Shown here piece after piece: positions 19,888 to 30,675 of a stretch of DNA of 64,000 nt. Origin of the DNA: Diplonema japonicum (lineage: Eukaryota; Euglenozoa; Diplonemea; Diplonemida; Diplonemidae). A program made the position numbers and the translations under genes. The notes beneath the pieces are model-generated. The model was not told the DNA's origin. It did no database searches and worked only from the letters and a program-made list of their open reading frames with translations. The number at the start of each line of letters is the position of its first letter. Within the stretch, counting starts at the first letter, position 1. The DNA lies in the NCBI GenBank assembly GCA_964019335.1, contig OZ025700.1, positions 372,001-436,000 of the forward strand, in the 5' to 3' direction.

Positions 19888-20005
19888 AGGAACTGGCCGT
19901 TGTTTGTACGTGCCGGGTAAAACCTGGAGAAGTTTGTCAACCCGAAACACGTTGTCAACGTTCCCCTTTTGTTTAGACAAGTCAAAGACTCGTTCTTGCA
20001 AAAAA
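19888..20005 (-). pseudogene. Orphan coding-like fragment
   Basis: A minus-strand frame of normal composition reads RVFDLSKQKGNVDNVFRVDK then LLQVLPGTYKQRPVP, flanked by poly-Phe and poly-Lys translations of homopolymers. It could be an isolated exon or gene remnant. No homology recognised. Confidence 0.3.
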
Positions 20006-20716
20006 AAAAGGTGCTTGGGGGAAAATATTTTTAGTGTCGCTTTGCAAAACACACAAGAACGGAAGAAGAAGAATAAGAACATCTGTCGAGAGAGGAAGCA
20101 AAGAAGAAAAAAAAATAATAAATAAATAAATACACGCAATAGTCTTCGTTCTCTCTTTCTCTATCTCTCCACCTTTCTTTCTTTTTCTTTTTTTTTTTTC
20201 TTTCCCCCTCTCCTAAAACCCTTGTTGCAACCGAATAACAATGATTAAAAAAAAAAAAAAAAATACGTTTTTCTTTTTTCCTTTTCTTTTTCCTTTCGCA
20301 AATCCGACCAGATAAAGGAAACACGGACGAGGGACTAAGCGGGGAGAAGAAAAAAAAAGAAGAAGAAAACTTTTCTTTTCCCCTCTTTTATACTCCATGG
20401 AGCCCTCAAATCTACGAACATCTGGAGGGCAATGAAACATGAAATGAAAAAAAATATATATATAAAACCCCATGACCTTCTCTAAAACCTGTTAAGAGGC
20501 GTCCTCTGATGTTTTTGATCATTTTAAACTGGAAGTATAGTATTTTTTTTTTTTTCTTCTTTTTTTTCCTCGGAAAAACATTCTCAGCCGATTTTGGACG
20601 GTTTTATAGATATAGTGTGGGGGAACTCCGATGCACGCGCCTATGAAAAGAAAAAAAAAAGAAGTGGAAAGAGACAAAAAAAAGGCGAAGGGGAGGACGG
20701 AAGGGTGCACGCATTG

Positions 20717-20747
<31 letters not shown>

Positions 20748-21119
20748 CCGAGAATAGAATAGAGAAAGGTCGGGTGCACCAAACCTTGTGAGTGCTTTTT
20801 TTTTTTTTTTTTCTCTTTTTTTTTCTCCTTCTTCTTCCTGTACCCTGTTTGATATTACAAAGTTAGTATTCCCGAAACACGTTTTCACAGTTCTTTTTTT
20901 TTTTTGTTCTCTTTGTAACTTTGAGGGACGCGCTTTGACAAAGATGGTTTTTCTTTTTTCTTCTTTAGGAGAGGGGACGGGGGGAGAATAAGAAGCATTT
21001 CTTTTGTTTTCCTTTCAATTTATTTTTGTCCCCCCCCCCATTTCATTCAGTAACCAATATGGAACAGCTGATCCTCATAACCAGACCTTTTTTTTTTTTT
21101 TTTTTTTTTTTTTTAGATT

Positions 21120-23004
21120 TCAAAAAAAGAAATTCCCCTCCTGTTTTACATACTCATTGGGAACCACATCGGACCATATAATCCCATTGGTGTCCTGCAC
21201 AGCAGTGCCCTTGGGCGCTGGTACTTTGTCCACAGATTTTAACGGCTGTTGCTGCTGCTGCTGCTGCTGGGGAGGCACAGGCACCATCCCTGGAACAATG
21301 GCTGGGACACTTATGGGTGTCGCCACTACCGGCTGAACAGGGGCAGGGGCCACAAAGGAACGTGGACCCATCACATGCTGATGCTGCTGCTGAGGTTGCG
21401 GAAGATGCGGAAGAACAGGGGCTGTATTTATATTACCTCTATTTTTTTTCTCCCCCCTTTCCCATACGTTGCTGAGCCTGTGGAGGGTAAGGATAGAACG
21501 GCCTTGCATTGACATTCATTTGCAAACTATTTGTATTTATATTTCCCCCTTCCCACGCATACAAAGAGGCCTGGTCCTGCCCAGCAGGTATCCTTGTTAC
21601 GAACAACGTGCAACCGTTTTCAATACCAGCGTCCTTGCAGGATTTTGCAGGGTCGTTGAGCAGATCCCCCGCTTTGGTTGTGAGCATCTGCTGCTCATGT
21701 GGGATGCTGAGGTGAATGGCTATCTTCTCCTTCACCTTTGCGATTTTCACCTTCGCCCAGTTCCCCTGCAGCGCAACGTAGGAGAAATTTTCAGTGTTGT
21801 AAACTATAATATTACCCGCTTCGCCGGTACCGGAGTTGCTTTCATCATGGACGAACAAGCGGGTATGCCACGGCTGCTGTGACAACTCACAACCCTGGAT
21901 TTTACACGTGTGTCGAAACTGGCTGTGATGAAAGGGGTCGTTAATACAATCACACAGCCGATCCAAAGGACACATCGGCAGAGGATCCGCAGGAGAATGC
22001 TGCCATTGCATAGCCGGCTGCCCCGTTACAGGTAACGGTAAAGGCACCACCGGCGGACGCTGTTGTTGCGTATTAGGTGCTGGGGGCGACGTGCTCGGCG
22101 AATCCTGCTTCCCTTGAGGAGACGCCATCGATGAAGAAGCTGGGCTTCCGGTAACAACTTGCGGGGGCACCGAAGCTTGCTTCCACAATGGATTTGCCGT
22201 AGAAAGCGGGGCAACATTCTTCACAGATTGTTTCTGAGGTGGTACCGGAACGACTGTCTTCTTGACATTCTTAACATTCACCTTTACGGGTATGACAGGT
22301 GGAACGACTTCTATCTTCGTAGTTGGTTGTCTGACAAGGCTGACAGGTTTAACGTGTGGTCTTGAGGCTGACATTATAAGTATTGAACCTGATACGGCAG
22401 CGGTGAGCGATGCGTTTAAAGTGTCGAGTTGCTTCTTCTTGGCAAGCTTGGCAAGCTTTGCAAGCTCTTGTTCTTTTTTGATTTGTTTCTCGGCGTCTTT
22501 TCTGTCACGTTCCTCACATTTTTTCCTCGCGAGCTCTTCCTTCTTCTCCTTTTCTCTTCGATCCTTCTCTTTTTTTTCTTTTTCGTCTCGTTCTTTTTTC
22601 TCCCGCGTTTTTCTTTCCTTCTCGGCGTCTCGTTTTTCTTTGGCAGCTTTGGCACGCTGGCGATCTTCCTCTGACTGTTGCTTGATGGCAGCCAAATCCT
22701 TCGTTACTGGTGGTGGAGTATGGGCTTTTTCAACTACATTTTTCTGCCTTTTGATGAGCTTGGTAGGTGGTTGAGTAGTTTTCTGTGCGGGTGGTGAGCT
22801 TGCTGCTAGTGGTGGTGGTGTCGCGGGTGCTTCCGAAGCTGGTTTCTTCGATTGATAGTGCTGTTGCTGCTTCCCTTTCTTCCTGGCTTGCTTCTTTTTG
22901 TTCAAAAACAAAATCGCCCCGAACACCGCGAACAGCAGCAACACGACATACAAGGACTGTTCTGTGTTCCCAGTTGCTTTTTGCACAGACCCTGAGGCCT
23001 TCAT
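21120..23004 (-). CDS. Membrane-anchored protein with charged coiled coil and ubiquitin-like region, one intron
   Basis: 612 residues after removing intron 21422-21467 (46 nt, GTATGGG...ATACAG). Without splicing the frame stops early; spliced, PQAQQ continues into PPVLPHLPQPQQQ. An N-terminal membrane helix (about 18-35, LYVVLLLFAVFGAILFL) is followed by basic, Gln- and Pro-rich sequence and a highly charged K/E/R stretch (about 110-190) likely to be helical. Around 350-395 is a Cys/His cluster, CINDPFHHSQFRHTCKIQGC. Near 420-485 a segment resembles ubiquitin (VKEKIAIHLSIPHEQQML ... IENGCTLFVTRI). The C-terminus has poly-Gln. The protein at 53003-54315 has a comparable anchor-plus-Gln/Lys layout. 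Function unknown. Confidence 0.82.
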
Positions 23005-23487
23005 TCGCGCTTTTTCCTTTTTTTTTTCTTCTTTTTAAATCGCCTTCACCGACGACCTCCCACCCCCGTCCCTCCTTTTTTTAAAAAGTGTTTTGGGTAA
23101 ACTATTAATTCAAGGGGTAAAGGGGGGGGAGAAGAAAGGGGGGGATAAAGTAAAAGATTGATCACCCGCAACATTTGTGTAAGAAAAAAGGGAAGAAAAA
23201 AAAAACCAAATGCGGGTGTACAAAGATACGGAATAAAAATAAAATAAAATAAAAAGCAGGGTCCCCTGCCCCTCGTAGGGAGGGGGGTGCTGAGGGAAAA
23301 AAAAAAAAAAAAGATGATAATAAAGGGTCAGAGTAATGGGAAATAGTCAAAAGAAAAAAAAAAAAAGAAACAACACTGAACACGAAGAAGAATAATTTGG
23401 GTTTTTTTTTATTTTTATATTTTATTTTTTTTCATTAAGAGGCAATGGATTTCCCTTCTTTTTTTTTTTTTTTTTTTTTTTTTTTGT
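23005..23487. other. Intergenic, homopolymer-rich
   Basis: Homopolymers with a small mixed island near 23160-23290. No gene seen. Confidence 0.5.
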
Positions 23488-24426
23488 TCACTTTTTTTTC
23501 CACGGATTGCCTGCTCGGGGCAGGGTGCTGATAGAGCGGTGCTGAGCTGGAGGAATGTCGAAAGTCTGAGGGGGTACTGGATGCTGCGGCTTCACAGGCT
23601 GGTCCTGAACAGGGACAGGGATGCTCGTTTCCCGGCTGGGCTGCTTCTCCTGTTGCTGCTGGTGGTGTTGTTGTTGTTGCTGCTGCTGCTGGGTTGCTTT
23701 CCCGGACTTCCCCCCTTTCCCGATTCCGTTGTTTGAATAGCTGTTGTACCCAGTGGCATTGTAAGCACCTCTGTTCTTCGAACCTTTGCCGCCTTTACCT
23801 CCTGATTCATGACCAGAGTGCCCTTTTTTCCCACCTGTCTTAGGGACGGGTTGATAAGGCTGCTTGTGGTGATGCTGATGTTGATGCTGATGTTGGTGTT
23901 GATGGTTATGTTGATGGTGGTGGTGATGGTGGTGCTGGTGGTGGTGGTGATGGTGGTGGTGGTATGGCTGCGACCCTTTCCGCATTGCTTGCATTACTGA
24001 GCTCTGTGGGAGGTGGCTGTTGTTGTTTTGACCATGCTTCTGAGGCGCCGCACTACCAGCTTCGTTCGTGTGATGAGGAGGTTGTGCAGGAACAACGGGT
24101 TGGTGGTACATAGGTGGCACAGCATAAGGCGGATACTGGTGGTGGTGGTGGTGGTGGTGGTGGTGGTGGTGGTGCGAATGAGGCACTGGGTATGGAGGCA
24201 TGGGATACGGGTAGTGGTGGTGGTAGTGGTGATGAGGAGGCATTGCCTGGTGTGGCGGAGGGGGCGGCAGAGAAGGAGGAGGAAGATGGTGCCCATAATT
24301 GTGGTGATGGTGATGGTTGTAAGGGTCGTTTAGAACATGTCCCGCTGCAGGTGGGTGGTGTTGGTGGTGATGGTGGTGATGTTGGTGCTGGTGTTGATGC
24401 GCCGGTGTACTGTGTTGGTACGTCAT
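23488..24426 (-). CDS. Histidine/glutamine-rich low-complexity protein
   Basis: 312 residues from MTYQHSTPAHQ to a WKKK end. The N-terminal two thirds are His runs mixed with Pro, Gln and Tyr (three blocks, about 10-45, 75-110 and 155-195). A Gly/Lys/Ser/Asn-rich middle, a poly-Gln block (about 248-262) and a Pro-rich tail follow. The codons are CAC/CAT and CAG/CAA trinucleotide tracts, so length probably varies between alleles. An ATG, a single long frame and non-repetitive segments such as VPVQDQPVKPQHPVPPQ support a real gene. Metal binding or phase separation is conceivable but unsupported. Confidence 0.65.
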   Translation of the reverse strand: MTYQHSTPAHQHQHQHHHHHHQHHPPAAGHVLNDPYNHHHHHNYGHHLPPPSLPPPPPHQAMPPHHHYHHHYPYPMPPYPVPHSHHHHHHHHHHHHQYPPYAVPPMYHQPVVPAQPPHHTNEAGSAAPQKHGQNNNSHLPQSSVMQAMRKGSQPYHHHHHHHHQHHHHHHHQHNHQHQHQHQHQHHHKQPYQPVPKTGGKKGHSGHESGGKGGKGSKNRGAYNATGYNSYSNNGIGKGGKSGKATQQQQQQQQHHQQQQEKQPSRETSIPVPVQDQPVKPQHPVPPQTFDIPPAQHRSISTLPRAGNPWKKK

Positions 24427-24677
24427 TGTTTCCGCTATTTTTTTTTTTTTTTTTTTCCCCGCTAGAGGAAGAAAAAAAAAATGCTCTTCTTTTTTTTCCC
24501 CTCCCCCGCACCCCCTTTTTTTTGCTCGGCCCTCCCCCATGTAGAAAGAACACCAAAAAAAAAAAATCAAAACAAAAGAGAGAAAAAAAAAATGGATGTT
24601 AATGCGAGAGAGAACAGAAGTAGAGAGACCGAAACAAAAATATCAAAAAAAAAGGAAAAAAAAAAAAAGCACGCAAT

Positions 24678-24711
<34 letters not shown>

Positions 24712-24806
24712 AAACCTGGCGGAAAGGAAGTCATGGTTACCTGCCAGAATAAAAAAAAAAGTCTAGGCATTTCATACGGGGCTTACAGCCAAATTCTGTC
24801 ATAATC
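24427..24806. other. Intergenic, homopolymer-rich
   Basis: Long A runs and pyrimidine tracts. No gene seen. Confidence 0.5.
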
Positions 24807-25910
24807 TCAGGCAGGCACGACTCGTCGTGACCCGTATTGGGTTTCGTCTGTGCATCCTGGAACGCGTATTCTGAATGTTTTGACGTTTTTGAGTACGCGA
24901 TCCTGTTTCTCGCTTCTTTTTTTCTCCTGAAGCTGGTGGTCGATCCAGAAAAGCCTGGATTTTGTGGCGGACTCGGCGACCTCAGCTGCGCCAATTGACC
25001 CAACCTTGTCCATGATGGAGGCGAGGAATTTGGGAATGGAGGTGTTGATGATGAAAGTCGGGTTGGAGCATAAAACACCACGATCATCAGGCAACCGGTG
25101 GAATATTAGAAGCGATTTACATTTTTTCGTCATATCCACAGAACCCTTGTCCCGTTTGGTACGTTCCAGCAATAGGGCTTTGTGGACCTGGAGGCCATTG
25201 AGAAGCGGTCGCAAATCGTTAAGATCTTCCTCGGCGATTTCGCTGCATCGGAATTGAACGGTCATCTTGAATACCCAAGGGATAACTGGCTTCGTGATTC
25301 GAAAGGTATCGTAATCACCTCTCGCCTTACAGTCATCCCAAACTTTAGTAGAACTAATTTGGCATGCTTTATGGTATTCCGGGGTTACAAAAGTTTCTAA
25401 TGTAATTTTGTCAATATCCACACACGGTAGGATGTAGAGTGCGCGGGTGAGGAAGTATATGGCGTTTCGCATTGTGCCTAGGTTTTTCATGTCTATTTTC
25501 AGTGCTTTGTTTTCAAGCTCTTCATCGTTGAAGGCAGTTTTGTTGATTGCCAAGCTGAACAGTCTGATTTCTTCTGTTGTGAGGTTTGTCCCGGCTTTGC
25601 ATGAGAAGCCGAATAACGCGAAACCTTCTTCCAGTTTATCTCTGACGGATTCGTCTAGGTTCCACGAGTTGAGGAGACCGCTTTTGAACGCGAAGTCTGC
25701 GCGGCGCTTTCCCTTGAACCGGGAGCTTAGTTTTTTCCCCATGCTTCCCGCGTTTTCTGGTGCCAAGGCATTGTCCTCCTCCAGCCATTCTTCCATTGAG
25801 TGGAACGATGTATTCTCCATTGTGGCCGCAGTCACATCCTTCACCTGCTGCACCTCTTCTGGTGGCGACGACCCATCCCAGTACCGTTGATTCTCGGGAT
25901 TCGGTGTCAT
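24807..25910 (-). CDS. Unrecognised soluble protein, possibly START-like at the C-terminal half
   Basis: A 367-residue protein of normal composition, without signal peptide or membrane helices. The N-terminal 60 residues are acidic and probably disordered. A helical middle part (DKLEEGFALFGFSCKAG to YFLTRALYILPCVDID) is followed by a mixed alpha/beta part. VLCSNPTFIINTSIPKFLAS then IMDKVGSIGAAEVAE faintly recalls the last strand and helix of START lipid-binding domains; this is a weak impression. Head-to-tail between its neighbours; no introns needed. Confidence 0.7.
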   Translation of the reverse strand: MTPNPENQRYWDGSSPPEEVQQVKDVTAATMENTSFHSMEEWLEEDNALAPENAGSMGKKLSSRFKGKRRADFAFKSGLLNSWNLDESVRDKLEEGFALFGFSCKAGTNLTTEEIRLFSLAINKTAFNDEELENKALKIDMKNLGTMRNAIYFLTRALYILPCVDIDKITLETFVTPEYHKACQISSTKVWDDCKARGDYDTFRITKPVIPWVFKMTVQFRCSEIAEEDLNDLRPLLNGLQVHKALLLERTKRDKGSVDMTKKCKSLLIFHRLPDDRGVLCSNPTFIINTSIPKFLASIMDKVGSIGAAEVAESATKSRLFWIDHQLQEKKRSEKQDRVLKNVKTFRIRVPGCTDETQYGSRRVVPA

Positions 25911-25981
25911 TTTTTTTTTTTTTCTGTACTCCTTTTTTTATACTTTTTTTTTTGATGGAGAATTGAAAGGGAAAATTACTC

Positions 25982-26012
<31 letters not shown>

Positions 26013-26041
26013 TGTTTATGGAAAGCCCAAGTCCTTCCATG

Positions 26042-26089
<48 letters not shown>

Positions 26090-26317
26090 TCCCATCCGTC
26101 CCGGCAGAAAAAAAAAAAAGAAAAAAAAAAAAAAAAAAACAGGGAGAGTAATAATTTTGTTTCTCCCCCGTGTTTTTCTCGTTTCCCAAATCCCCATTTC
26201 TTCTCTTTTTTCTTTTTTTTTTTCTCCTCGTTTCTTTCTTTGTTCTTTCTTCTTTTACGATAACCGACGGAAAGTTAGCAACAAAAGTAAGAAACGAAAA
26301 AAAAAGGGGGGGGAAAC
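25911..26317. other. Intergenic, homopolymer-rich
   Basis: Very long T and A runs (for example 26045-26084). No gene seen. Confidence 0.5.
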
Positions 26318-26578
26318 TCAGGACAATGCACACTGGCACATGGAGCACCCGGCCTCTTGTGGTCGGGCCACCTCTACCACTTCCTGCTGGGTGGTGCCTT
26401 CCTCTTTCCCCGCCCCAGTACCCATGTTCGCGTTCAACTTCGTTATTAACCGTAACTTCCCCTCCTTCGCGTCCAGCATCTCATCCAAGTTTAAACAAGA
26501 CCCAACAAACTCTTTAGCAGAGTCATTATTCTCTGTGTCTCTCCGCGGTCTGGGATGCCCCGAAGGGGGAGGCTGCAT
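26318..26578 (-). CDS. Small protein with C-terminal CxxCxC motif
   Basis: An 86-residue frame (MQPPPSGHPRPRRDTE ... EAGCSMCQCALS) with ordinary composition. A Pro/Arg-rich start, a predicted helix (SCLNLDEMLDAKEGKLRLITKL split by glycines later) and a cysteine-rich tail are visible. A purine-rich leader precedes the ATG as for other genes here, and it fills a gap between same-strand genes. Not recognised. The terminal cysteines could bind metal or be lipidated; both are guesses. Confidence 0.55.
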   Translation of the reverse strand: MQPPPSGHPRPRRDTENNDSAKEFVGSCLNLDEMLDAKEGKLRLITKLNANMGTGAGKEEGTTQQEVVEVARPQEAGCSMCQCALS

Positions 26579-26637
26579 TTTTCCCCCCTCCCCTCTCTCG
26601 TCCCTTTAATGAGTTCTCATTACTATTTTTTTTCTAC

Positions 26638-26672
<35 letters not shown>

Positions 26673-26697
26673 TGGAAACCAAAAAAAAAAAAAAACA

Positions 26698-27744
26698 TCA
26701 ATTTATTGTAGGCAGAAGGGGGACAGATGAGTTCCTTCCTGTCTGCAAGGCAGTGGGTATTGAAGAAGTTTGGTAGTAAGCAAGGTCCGGCAAGCACCAG
26801 TCAACGCAACCGACAATCCCACCAGCGCCGATGAGATTTAAGTAATGGCCACGTTCCATAGCCTCAAGCGAGTGTCTTTCTGTCCTTGCTGTTTTCTGGA
26901 TCAACTGGCAAGCGACGGTTTGTTGCTTGTTCAGCTGCTGGAAAAGGTACTGGAAGGTATTCAAACCATCAAGGTCGGGGAAGCGAGGAGCGACGGGTGT
27001 GAAGAACAGACAGCTCTCCTCTGTGGGGGTGATTGGTGTCGCCGCCATTTGCAGCCTTTTCTGCTTCCTGATTCTGCTTTCAATCCTCAACAATTTTTCT
27101 CTATGTGCAAACTGTGCAGTTTGACGTTGCTTTGCTAGTCTTTGCCGCACCCTGCTCACCTCAAGATATCCACCTGCTTCCAACCCCCTGAGCTTTTCTC
27201 GACCAGCCTCTTCCTTATCCTCCATCAGATACCGTATCTCCTCTTCGTTTAAATATAGTTCCAAAACCAAGTTATCGAAGTGCAATATTGGTCGTGGTGC
27301 AGGGGGTAGTGTTGGTGGAGGGCAGGGTTTATGCAAAAGTGAATTTTTAAACGCGTTTATGCTAGCTATCGCACTGAGAGCGTGGCCCAGCCTGTTGGGC
27401 TCTTCTGTCTTCATCAGCACCAAGGCTTTTCCTGCAGAGTGTCTTCTTCCGTACGCACCGCCTTGACCCTCTATCTTTTTGTGCTGTCCTTCTCTTCTGC
27501 AAGGCTCTTTTTCCTCCTCTTTGAGCACTTGCTCTTGCATCACTCTGGCCAGTGCCTTTCCCACTGTCCTGCCCTGGATTACCTTCTTCACAGCCCGGTA
27601 TATTTTCCCCATGGCTTGTCTCTGTGAGCCTGTAGTTTCGCACTTCATCTCGGGGTATTCCTTGGGCATCGGTGCTGCTGTCACTTCGATCTTCGTCTTC
27701 TCTACGCCCTGCTGCGGGGTCTTCCTAAGGATAAAAATAGGCAT
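26698..27744 (-). CDS. Unrecognised basic helical protein
   Basis: A 348-residue protein. Its basic, helix-rich N-terminal half (QAMGKIYRAVKKVIQGRTVG; KALARVMQEQVLKEEEKE) is followed by a Pro-rich linker (PCPPPTLPPAPRP) and a helical segment rich in Arg/Gln (VSRVRQRLAKQRQTAQFAHR). The C-terminal 100 residues are mixed (DLDGLNTFQYLFQQLNKQQT; GAGGIVGCVDWCLPDL). No family recognised, no membrane helices. The first in-frame ATG is used; a later Met at about residue 26 is also possible. Confidence 0.68.
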   Translation of the reverse strand: MPIFILRKTPQQGVEKTKIEVTAAPMPKEYPEMKCETTGSQRQAMGKIYRAVKKVIQGRTVGKALARVMQEQVLKEEEKEPCRREGQHKKIEGQGGAYGRRHSAGKALVLMKTEEPNRLGHALSAIASINAFKNSLLHKPCPPPTLPPAPRPILHFDNLVLELYLNEEEIRYLMEDKEEAGREKLRGLEAGGYLEVSRVRQRLAKQRQTAQFAHREKLLRIESRIRKQKRLQMAATPITPTEESCLFFTPVAPRFPDLDGLNTFQYLFQQLNKQQTVACQLIQKTARTERHSLEAMERGHYLNLIGAGGIVGCVDWCLPDLAYYQTSSIPTALQTGRNSSVPLLPTIN

Positions 27745-27895
27745 TTACCCCTGTTTTTTTTTCTCTTCCCTCCTTTTCCCTTCTCCTTCCCTTTCGAAAG
27801 AAAGGGTGAGAGAAATGAAAGGAGAAAAAAAAAGAAGAAAGAAGGGGCAGGGGGAGAGAGACTATGGAAATAGCTTTTCTTTTTTACACCCCTCT

Positions 27896-30577
27896 TCACT
27901 TCCCTTTTTTTGCTTTTTTGGTCCTTTCAGAACGTTTCGCGGGTTCAACGGCGGTCCAGATGCCGGTTGCCGGGGGGGTGCGGTGCTGGTTGCGGATCAC
28001 TCTGCACCCCTCACGGAGGGACTGCAACATGACTACTTCAGCGTTGCTGATGGAAGACTCCGAAACGACGAGGCAGGAAAGGGGCGCAACGTCGAAGATG
28101 AGGTCCATGCAGCTGGCGAGCGAGACCCCCTTGCAGGAGGAAAGGTTCAACATCTTGAGCTGCTTGCAGTACTTGTTGATGCCACGAATGGACGCATCGG
28201 TTATATTGACGCAGCCAGCGATGGACAAGACTTGGAGGGACTTCGCATGCTGCACAACGGATAACAGGGCTGCGTCGGTAAACTGCATCACCCCACCTAC
28301 ATCCAACTGTTTCAAGTTCCTCGGAGCTTGTGTTAAACACCCCAGAGATGCAGTTGTAAGGCCGGGTTGCGTGCAAAGCTTCAACTTCAACACTTGTAAA
28401 AACCCGCACCGCCCGCACACACTCCTGAGCCCCACGTCGCCTATGTTATAGCAGCCGCTGAGGTCAAGATGGACAAGCCCAGGGCAGTACTGAGCGACAC
28501 TGACGAGGGACATATCTGTGACGTGCTCGCAGTACGAGATGTCCAAGACTTGTAGGTTCCTGCACCTGTACAGCATTTCGAAGGTGCTGCCATCGACGTC
28601 AAGCCTCGGGACGGAGTGGCAGCATAGGATGGAGAGGTGATGGCTGTGCTCGATGACCGCTTTGATGGCGTCCCCCGTCACTGCTGTGCACCCATTCACG
28701 TTCACGTACGACAGCAACGAACACTTCTTCGCGATGTTGCTCAAGGCAGGGTCCGTCAGCGTCTCACACCCGTCAAGGTTCAGCAGCTTCAGCTCCGGGC
28801 AGAAGTCTCCGATGCGTGACAGAGCCTCGACGGGCAACCACTTCATCCCCTCAAAGTAGATCTGCTCCACCTCGGTGCCCTTTTCGGTCAGCAGTGCTAG
28901 GAACCGCGAGTCGTCGAATGCGAAGGCGCCAGAGGGTGCCGTCAGTGTTTCCTTGAATGTCATCTTTTCCTGCTTCCCGTTCTTTGGGGAGCCTCTCACC
29001 TGTGTCATGCAGTCGCCCATCCGCAGCCCCACGCCCGATAGGTACGTCCCGAACATGGGCCTGTCGGAGCTGTTGTTGAAAGCGGATACCACCTGCGGGG
29101 TGACAATGCGTAGTGGCGTCCCTCCTGTGACAGCCTCTGGTGGGTAGCCTTCTTTTGCTTCGACTTTCACGTTAGGCATTAGCATCCCATTCTGGATGGC
29201 GAGCTTCCATAGGGACAGCATCGTCACGTTGCAGACCTCTTCTTCTGTCACCTCTCCTTCGCTCTCCGACTCGTCAAGTTCGCCGTCCTGTCGCGTTCCG
29301 TAGAACTGTGGTGCGGTATGCGGTTGCACACGCACCACCTGCAGCTGCGGCTCTTCTGGTTCCTTCGGCACGAACTTCTGTGGCTTAGGTGCCTCTTCCT
29401 CTTCATCGTCATCCTCGTTGTTCTCACTCGACGCGCTTGTGTTCTCGGACGCTTCTGGCGGCTCTGAGAGCATCGATGCTTCATGTTCCTCTGTTGCCTG
29501 TGGTTCCTCCGCAGGCGGGGGTTGCACAAGGACTTGCGTTTCATATAAATGAGCCGCAATGTTTGACCGCGTGAAGTTGGTTCTGTTCCGCAGGAGATAC
29601 TGCAACTCGGGTGTGAGGAGCCTAAAGGCTTGCGAGGGTGGAAGGACGGGGTTCGCCTCGTCATAGAGGCCCTTCTTGATGTACCGGTTGCTATTGGTGC
29701 CTTTGGGGCCCGAGTTGGGGGTGATGCGGCTGTTGGCTGCCTTAGCGACGTTACAGAGGAGTGCATTGTTGGGTGTGCTGGCATGGATGGCGGATGTGAT
29801 GGCACGCGCGGCAGTTTCAGTAAGTGTGCAGGCTTGCCGTTGTGCGAGGTCTGCAGGCGCGTAGTATTCCTTTCTCTTAAGTCCGCCGGTGGTAGAGTAG
29901 TTCTTACAAACAGACAATGCTTCTGCCCCAGCAGGATCACCGTCAGGGGGAGCTGCAGGGGCGTGGCTGTCGGACGTGACTTTCCGGCAAGCAGCAGGCG
30001 GGTTGCGCCTGTTGGGCGACGCAATAAGTGCGGAGTTCGGCTGGAAAAGCGTTGCCTTGCGGTTTTCGGAGGCCTGCAGCTCCGAGACAAGCGGGTGGAG
30101 GTAGTCATGCTGCAGCTTCTTTTTATACTTGCAATCATCGACGGGGGGTACCGTTGCAGGGGGGCGGTGCCAGTACGGGTTCGGCCTTTGCGACTCGTCC
30201 TGCTTCACGGGGTCTATCTTCGCTGTGTTCACGGAGCAGCATCTCGCGTCTTCCGCTCTGATGTCGTCCAGCTCGCGGATCTTCCCAAACCCCTCTTCTG
30301 CGAACCCGTTGCGGCTCCCCAGCATCGCCGGGTAGGTCATCCGCTTTCTGAACCCCCCGACAAAACCCTTCCGGCTGTTCTTCCCCAAAACCTTGAACGG
30401 TGTCCCTGTCCTTTCGGTTTTCGTCAGCGAGACCCTTGCACTGGAGAACAAACTCGAACTCAGAACTGTCTGCGCGTAACGAAGGTCTAGAATGGGCGAC
30501 GACACCCACACAGGACCGGCCTGGGGCGGTGGTGCGGGACGGGGGGCACCGTCGCTACCAATTTGCATCTCTTCCAT
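27896..30577 (-). CDS. Large leucine-rich-repeat protein (AMN1/FBXL-type repeats)
   Basis: 893 residues from MEEMQIGSDGAP; the open frame above it runs through low-complexity sequence. The N-terminal 500 residues are mostly disordered, with an acidic block near 375-395 (NNEDDDEEEEAPKPQKF). From about 580 to 860 there are cysteine-containing LRRs of the FBXL/AMN1 kind: LKLLNLDGCETLTDPALSNI, LQVLDISYCEHVTDMSLVSV, LVHLDLSGCYNIGDVGLRSV, LQVLSIAGCVNITDASIRGI. The tail is basic (KRSERTKKAKKGK). Such repeats usually bind partner proteins, often in ubiquitin ligases, but no F-box is evident. Its start lies about 100 bp from the SURF1 stop. Confidence 0.88.
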   Translation of the reverse strand: MEEMQIGSDGAPRPAPPPQAGPVWVSSPILDLRYAQTVLSSSLFSSARVSLTKTERTGTPFKVLGKNSRKGFVGGFRKRMTYPAMLGSRNGFAEEGFGKIRELDDIRAEDARCCSVNTAKIDPVKQDESQRPNPYWHRPPATVPPVDDCKYKKKLQHDYLHPLVSELQASENRKATLFQPNSALIASPNRRNPPAACRKVTSDSHAPAAPPDGDPAGAEALSVCKNYSTTGGLKRKEYYAPADLAQRQACTLTETAARAITSAIHASTPNNALLCNVAKAANSRITPNSGPKGTNSNRYIKKGLYDEANPVLPPSQAFRLLTPELQYLLRNRTNFTRSNIAAHLYETQVLVQPPPAEEPQATEEHEASMLSEPPEASENTSASSENNEDDDEEEEAPKPQKFVPKEPEEPQLQVVRVQPHTAPQFYGTRQDGELDESESEGEVTEEEVCNVTMLSLWKLAIQNGMLMPNVKVEAKEGYPPEAVTGGTPLRIVTPQVVSAFNNSSDRPMFGTYLSGVGLRMGDCMTQVRGSPKNGKQEKMTFKETLTAPSGAFAFDDSRFLALLTEKGTEVEQIYFEGMKWLPVEALSRIGDFCPELKLLNLDGCETLTDPALSNIAKKCSLLSYVNVNGCTAVTGDAIKAVIEHSHHLSILCCHSVPRLDVDGSTFEMLYRCRNLQVLDISYCEHVTDMSLVSVAQYCPGLVHLDLSGCYNIGDVGLRSVCGRCGFLQVLKLKLCTQPGLTTASLGCLTQAPRNLKQLDVGGVMQFTDAALLSVVQHAKSLQVLSIAGCVNITDASIRGINKYCKQLKMLNLSSCKGVSLASCMDLIFDVAPLSCLVVSESSISNAEVVMLQSLREGCRVIRNQHRTPPATGIWTAVEPAKRSERTKKAKKGK

Positions 30578-30675
30578 TTTCCTTCTGACTCCCCCTCCCC
30601 CCGTCTTCTCTTTGTATGTATGAGGGAAAAAGAAGAAAAAAACTAAACAAATAAATAAATAAAACAAACACTCGT

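Larger units (their letters stand above)
18336..21119. other. Long gene-poor spacer with coding-like scraps
   Basis: About 2.8 kb of long A/T runs with mixed islands at about 18600-18660, 19015-19190, 19395-19650, 19888-20060, 20580-20650 and 20840-20960. Two islands have coding-like minus-strand frames (listed separately). The short string CCCGAAACACGTT occurs at about 19946 and 20873. No complete gene was found. Confidence 0.5.
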
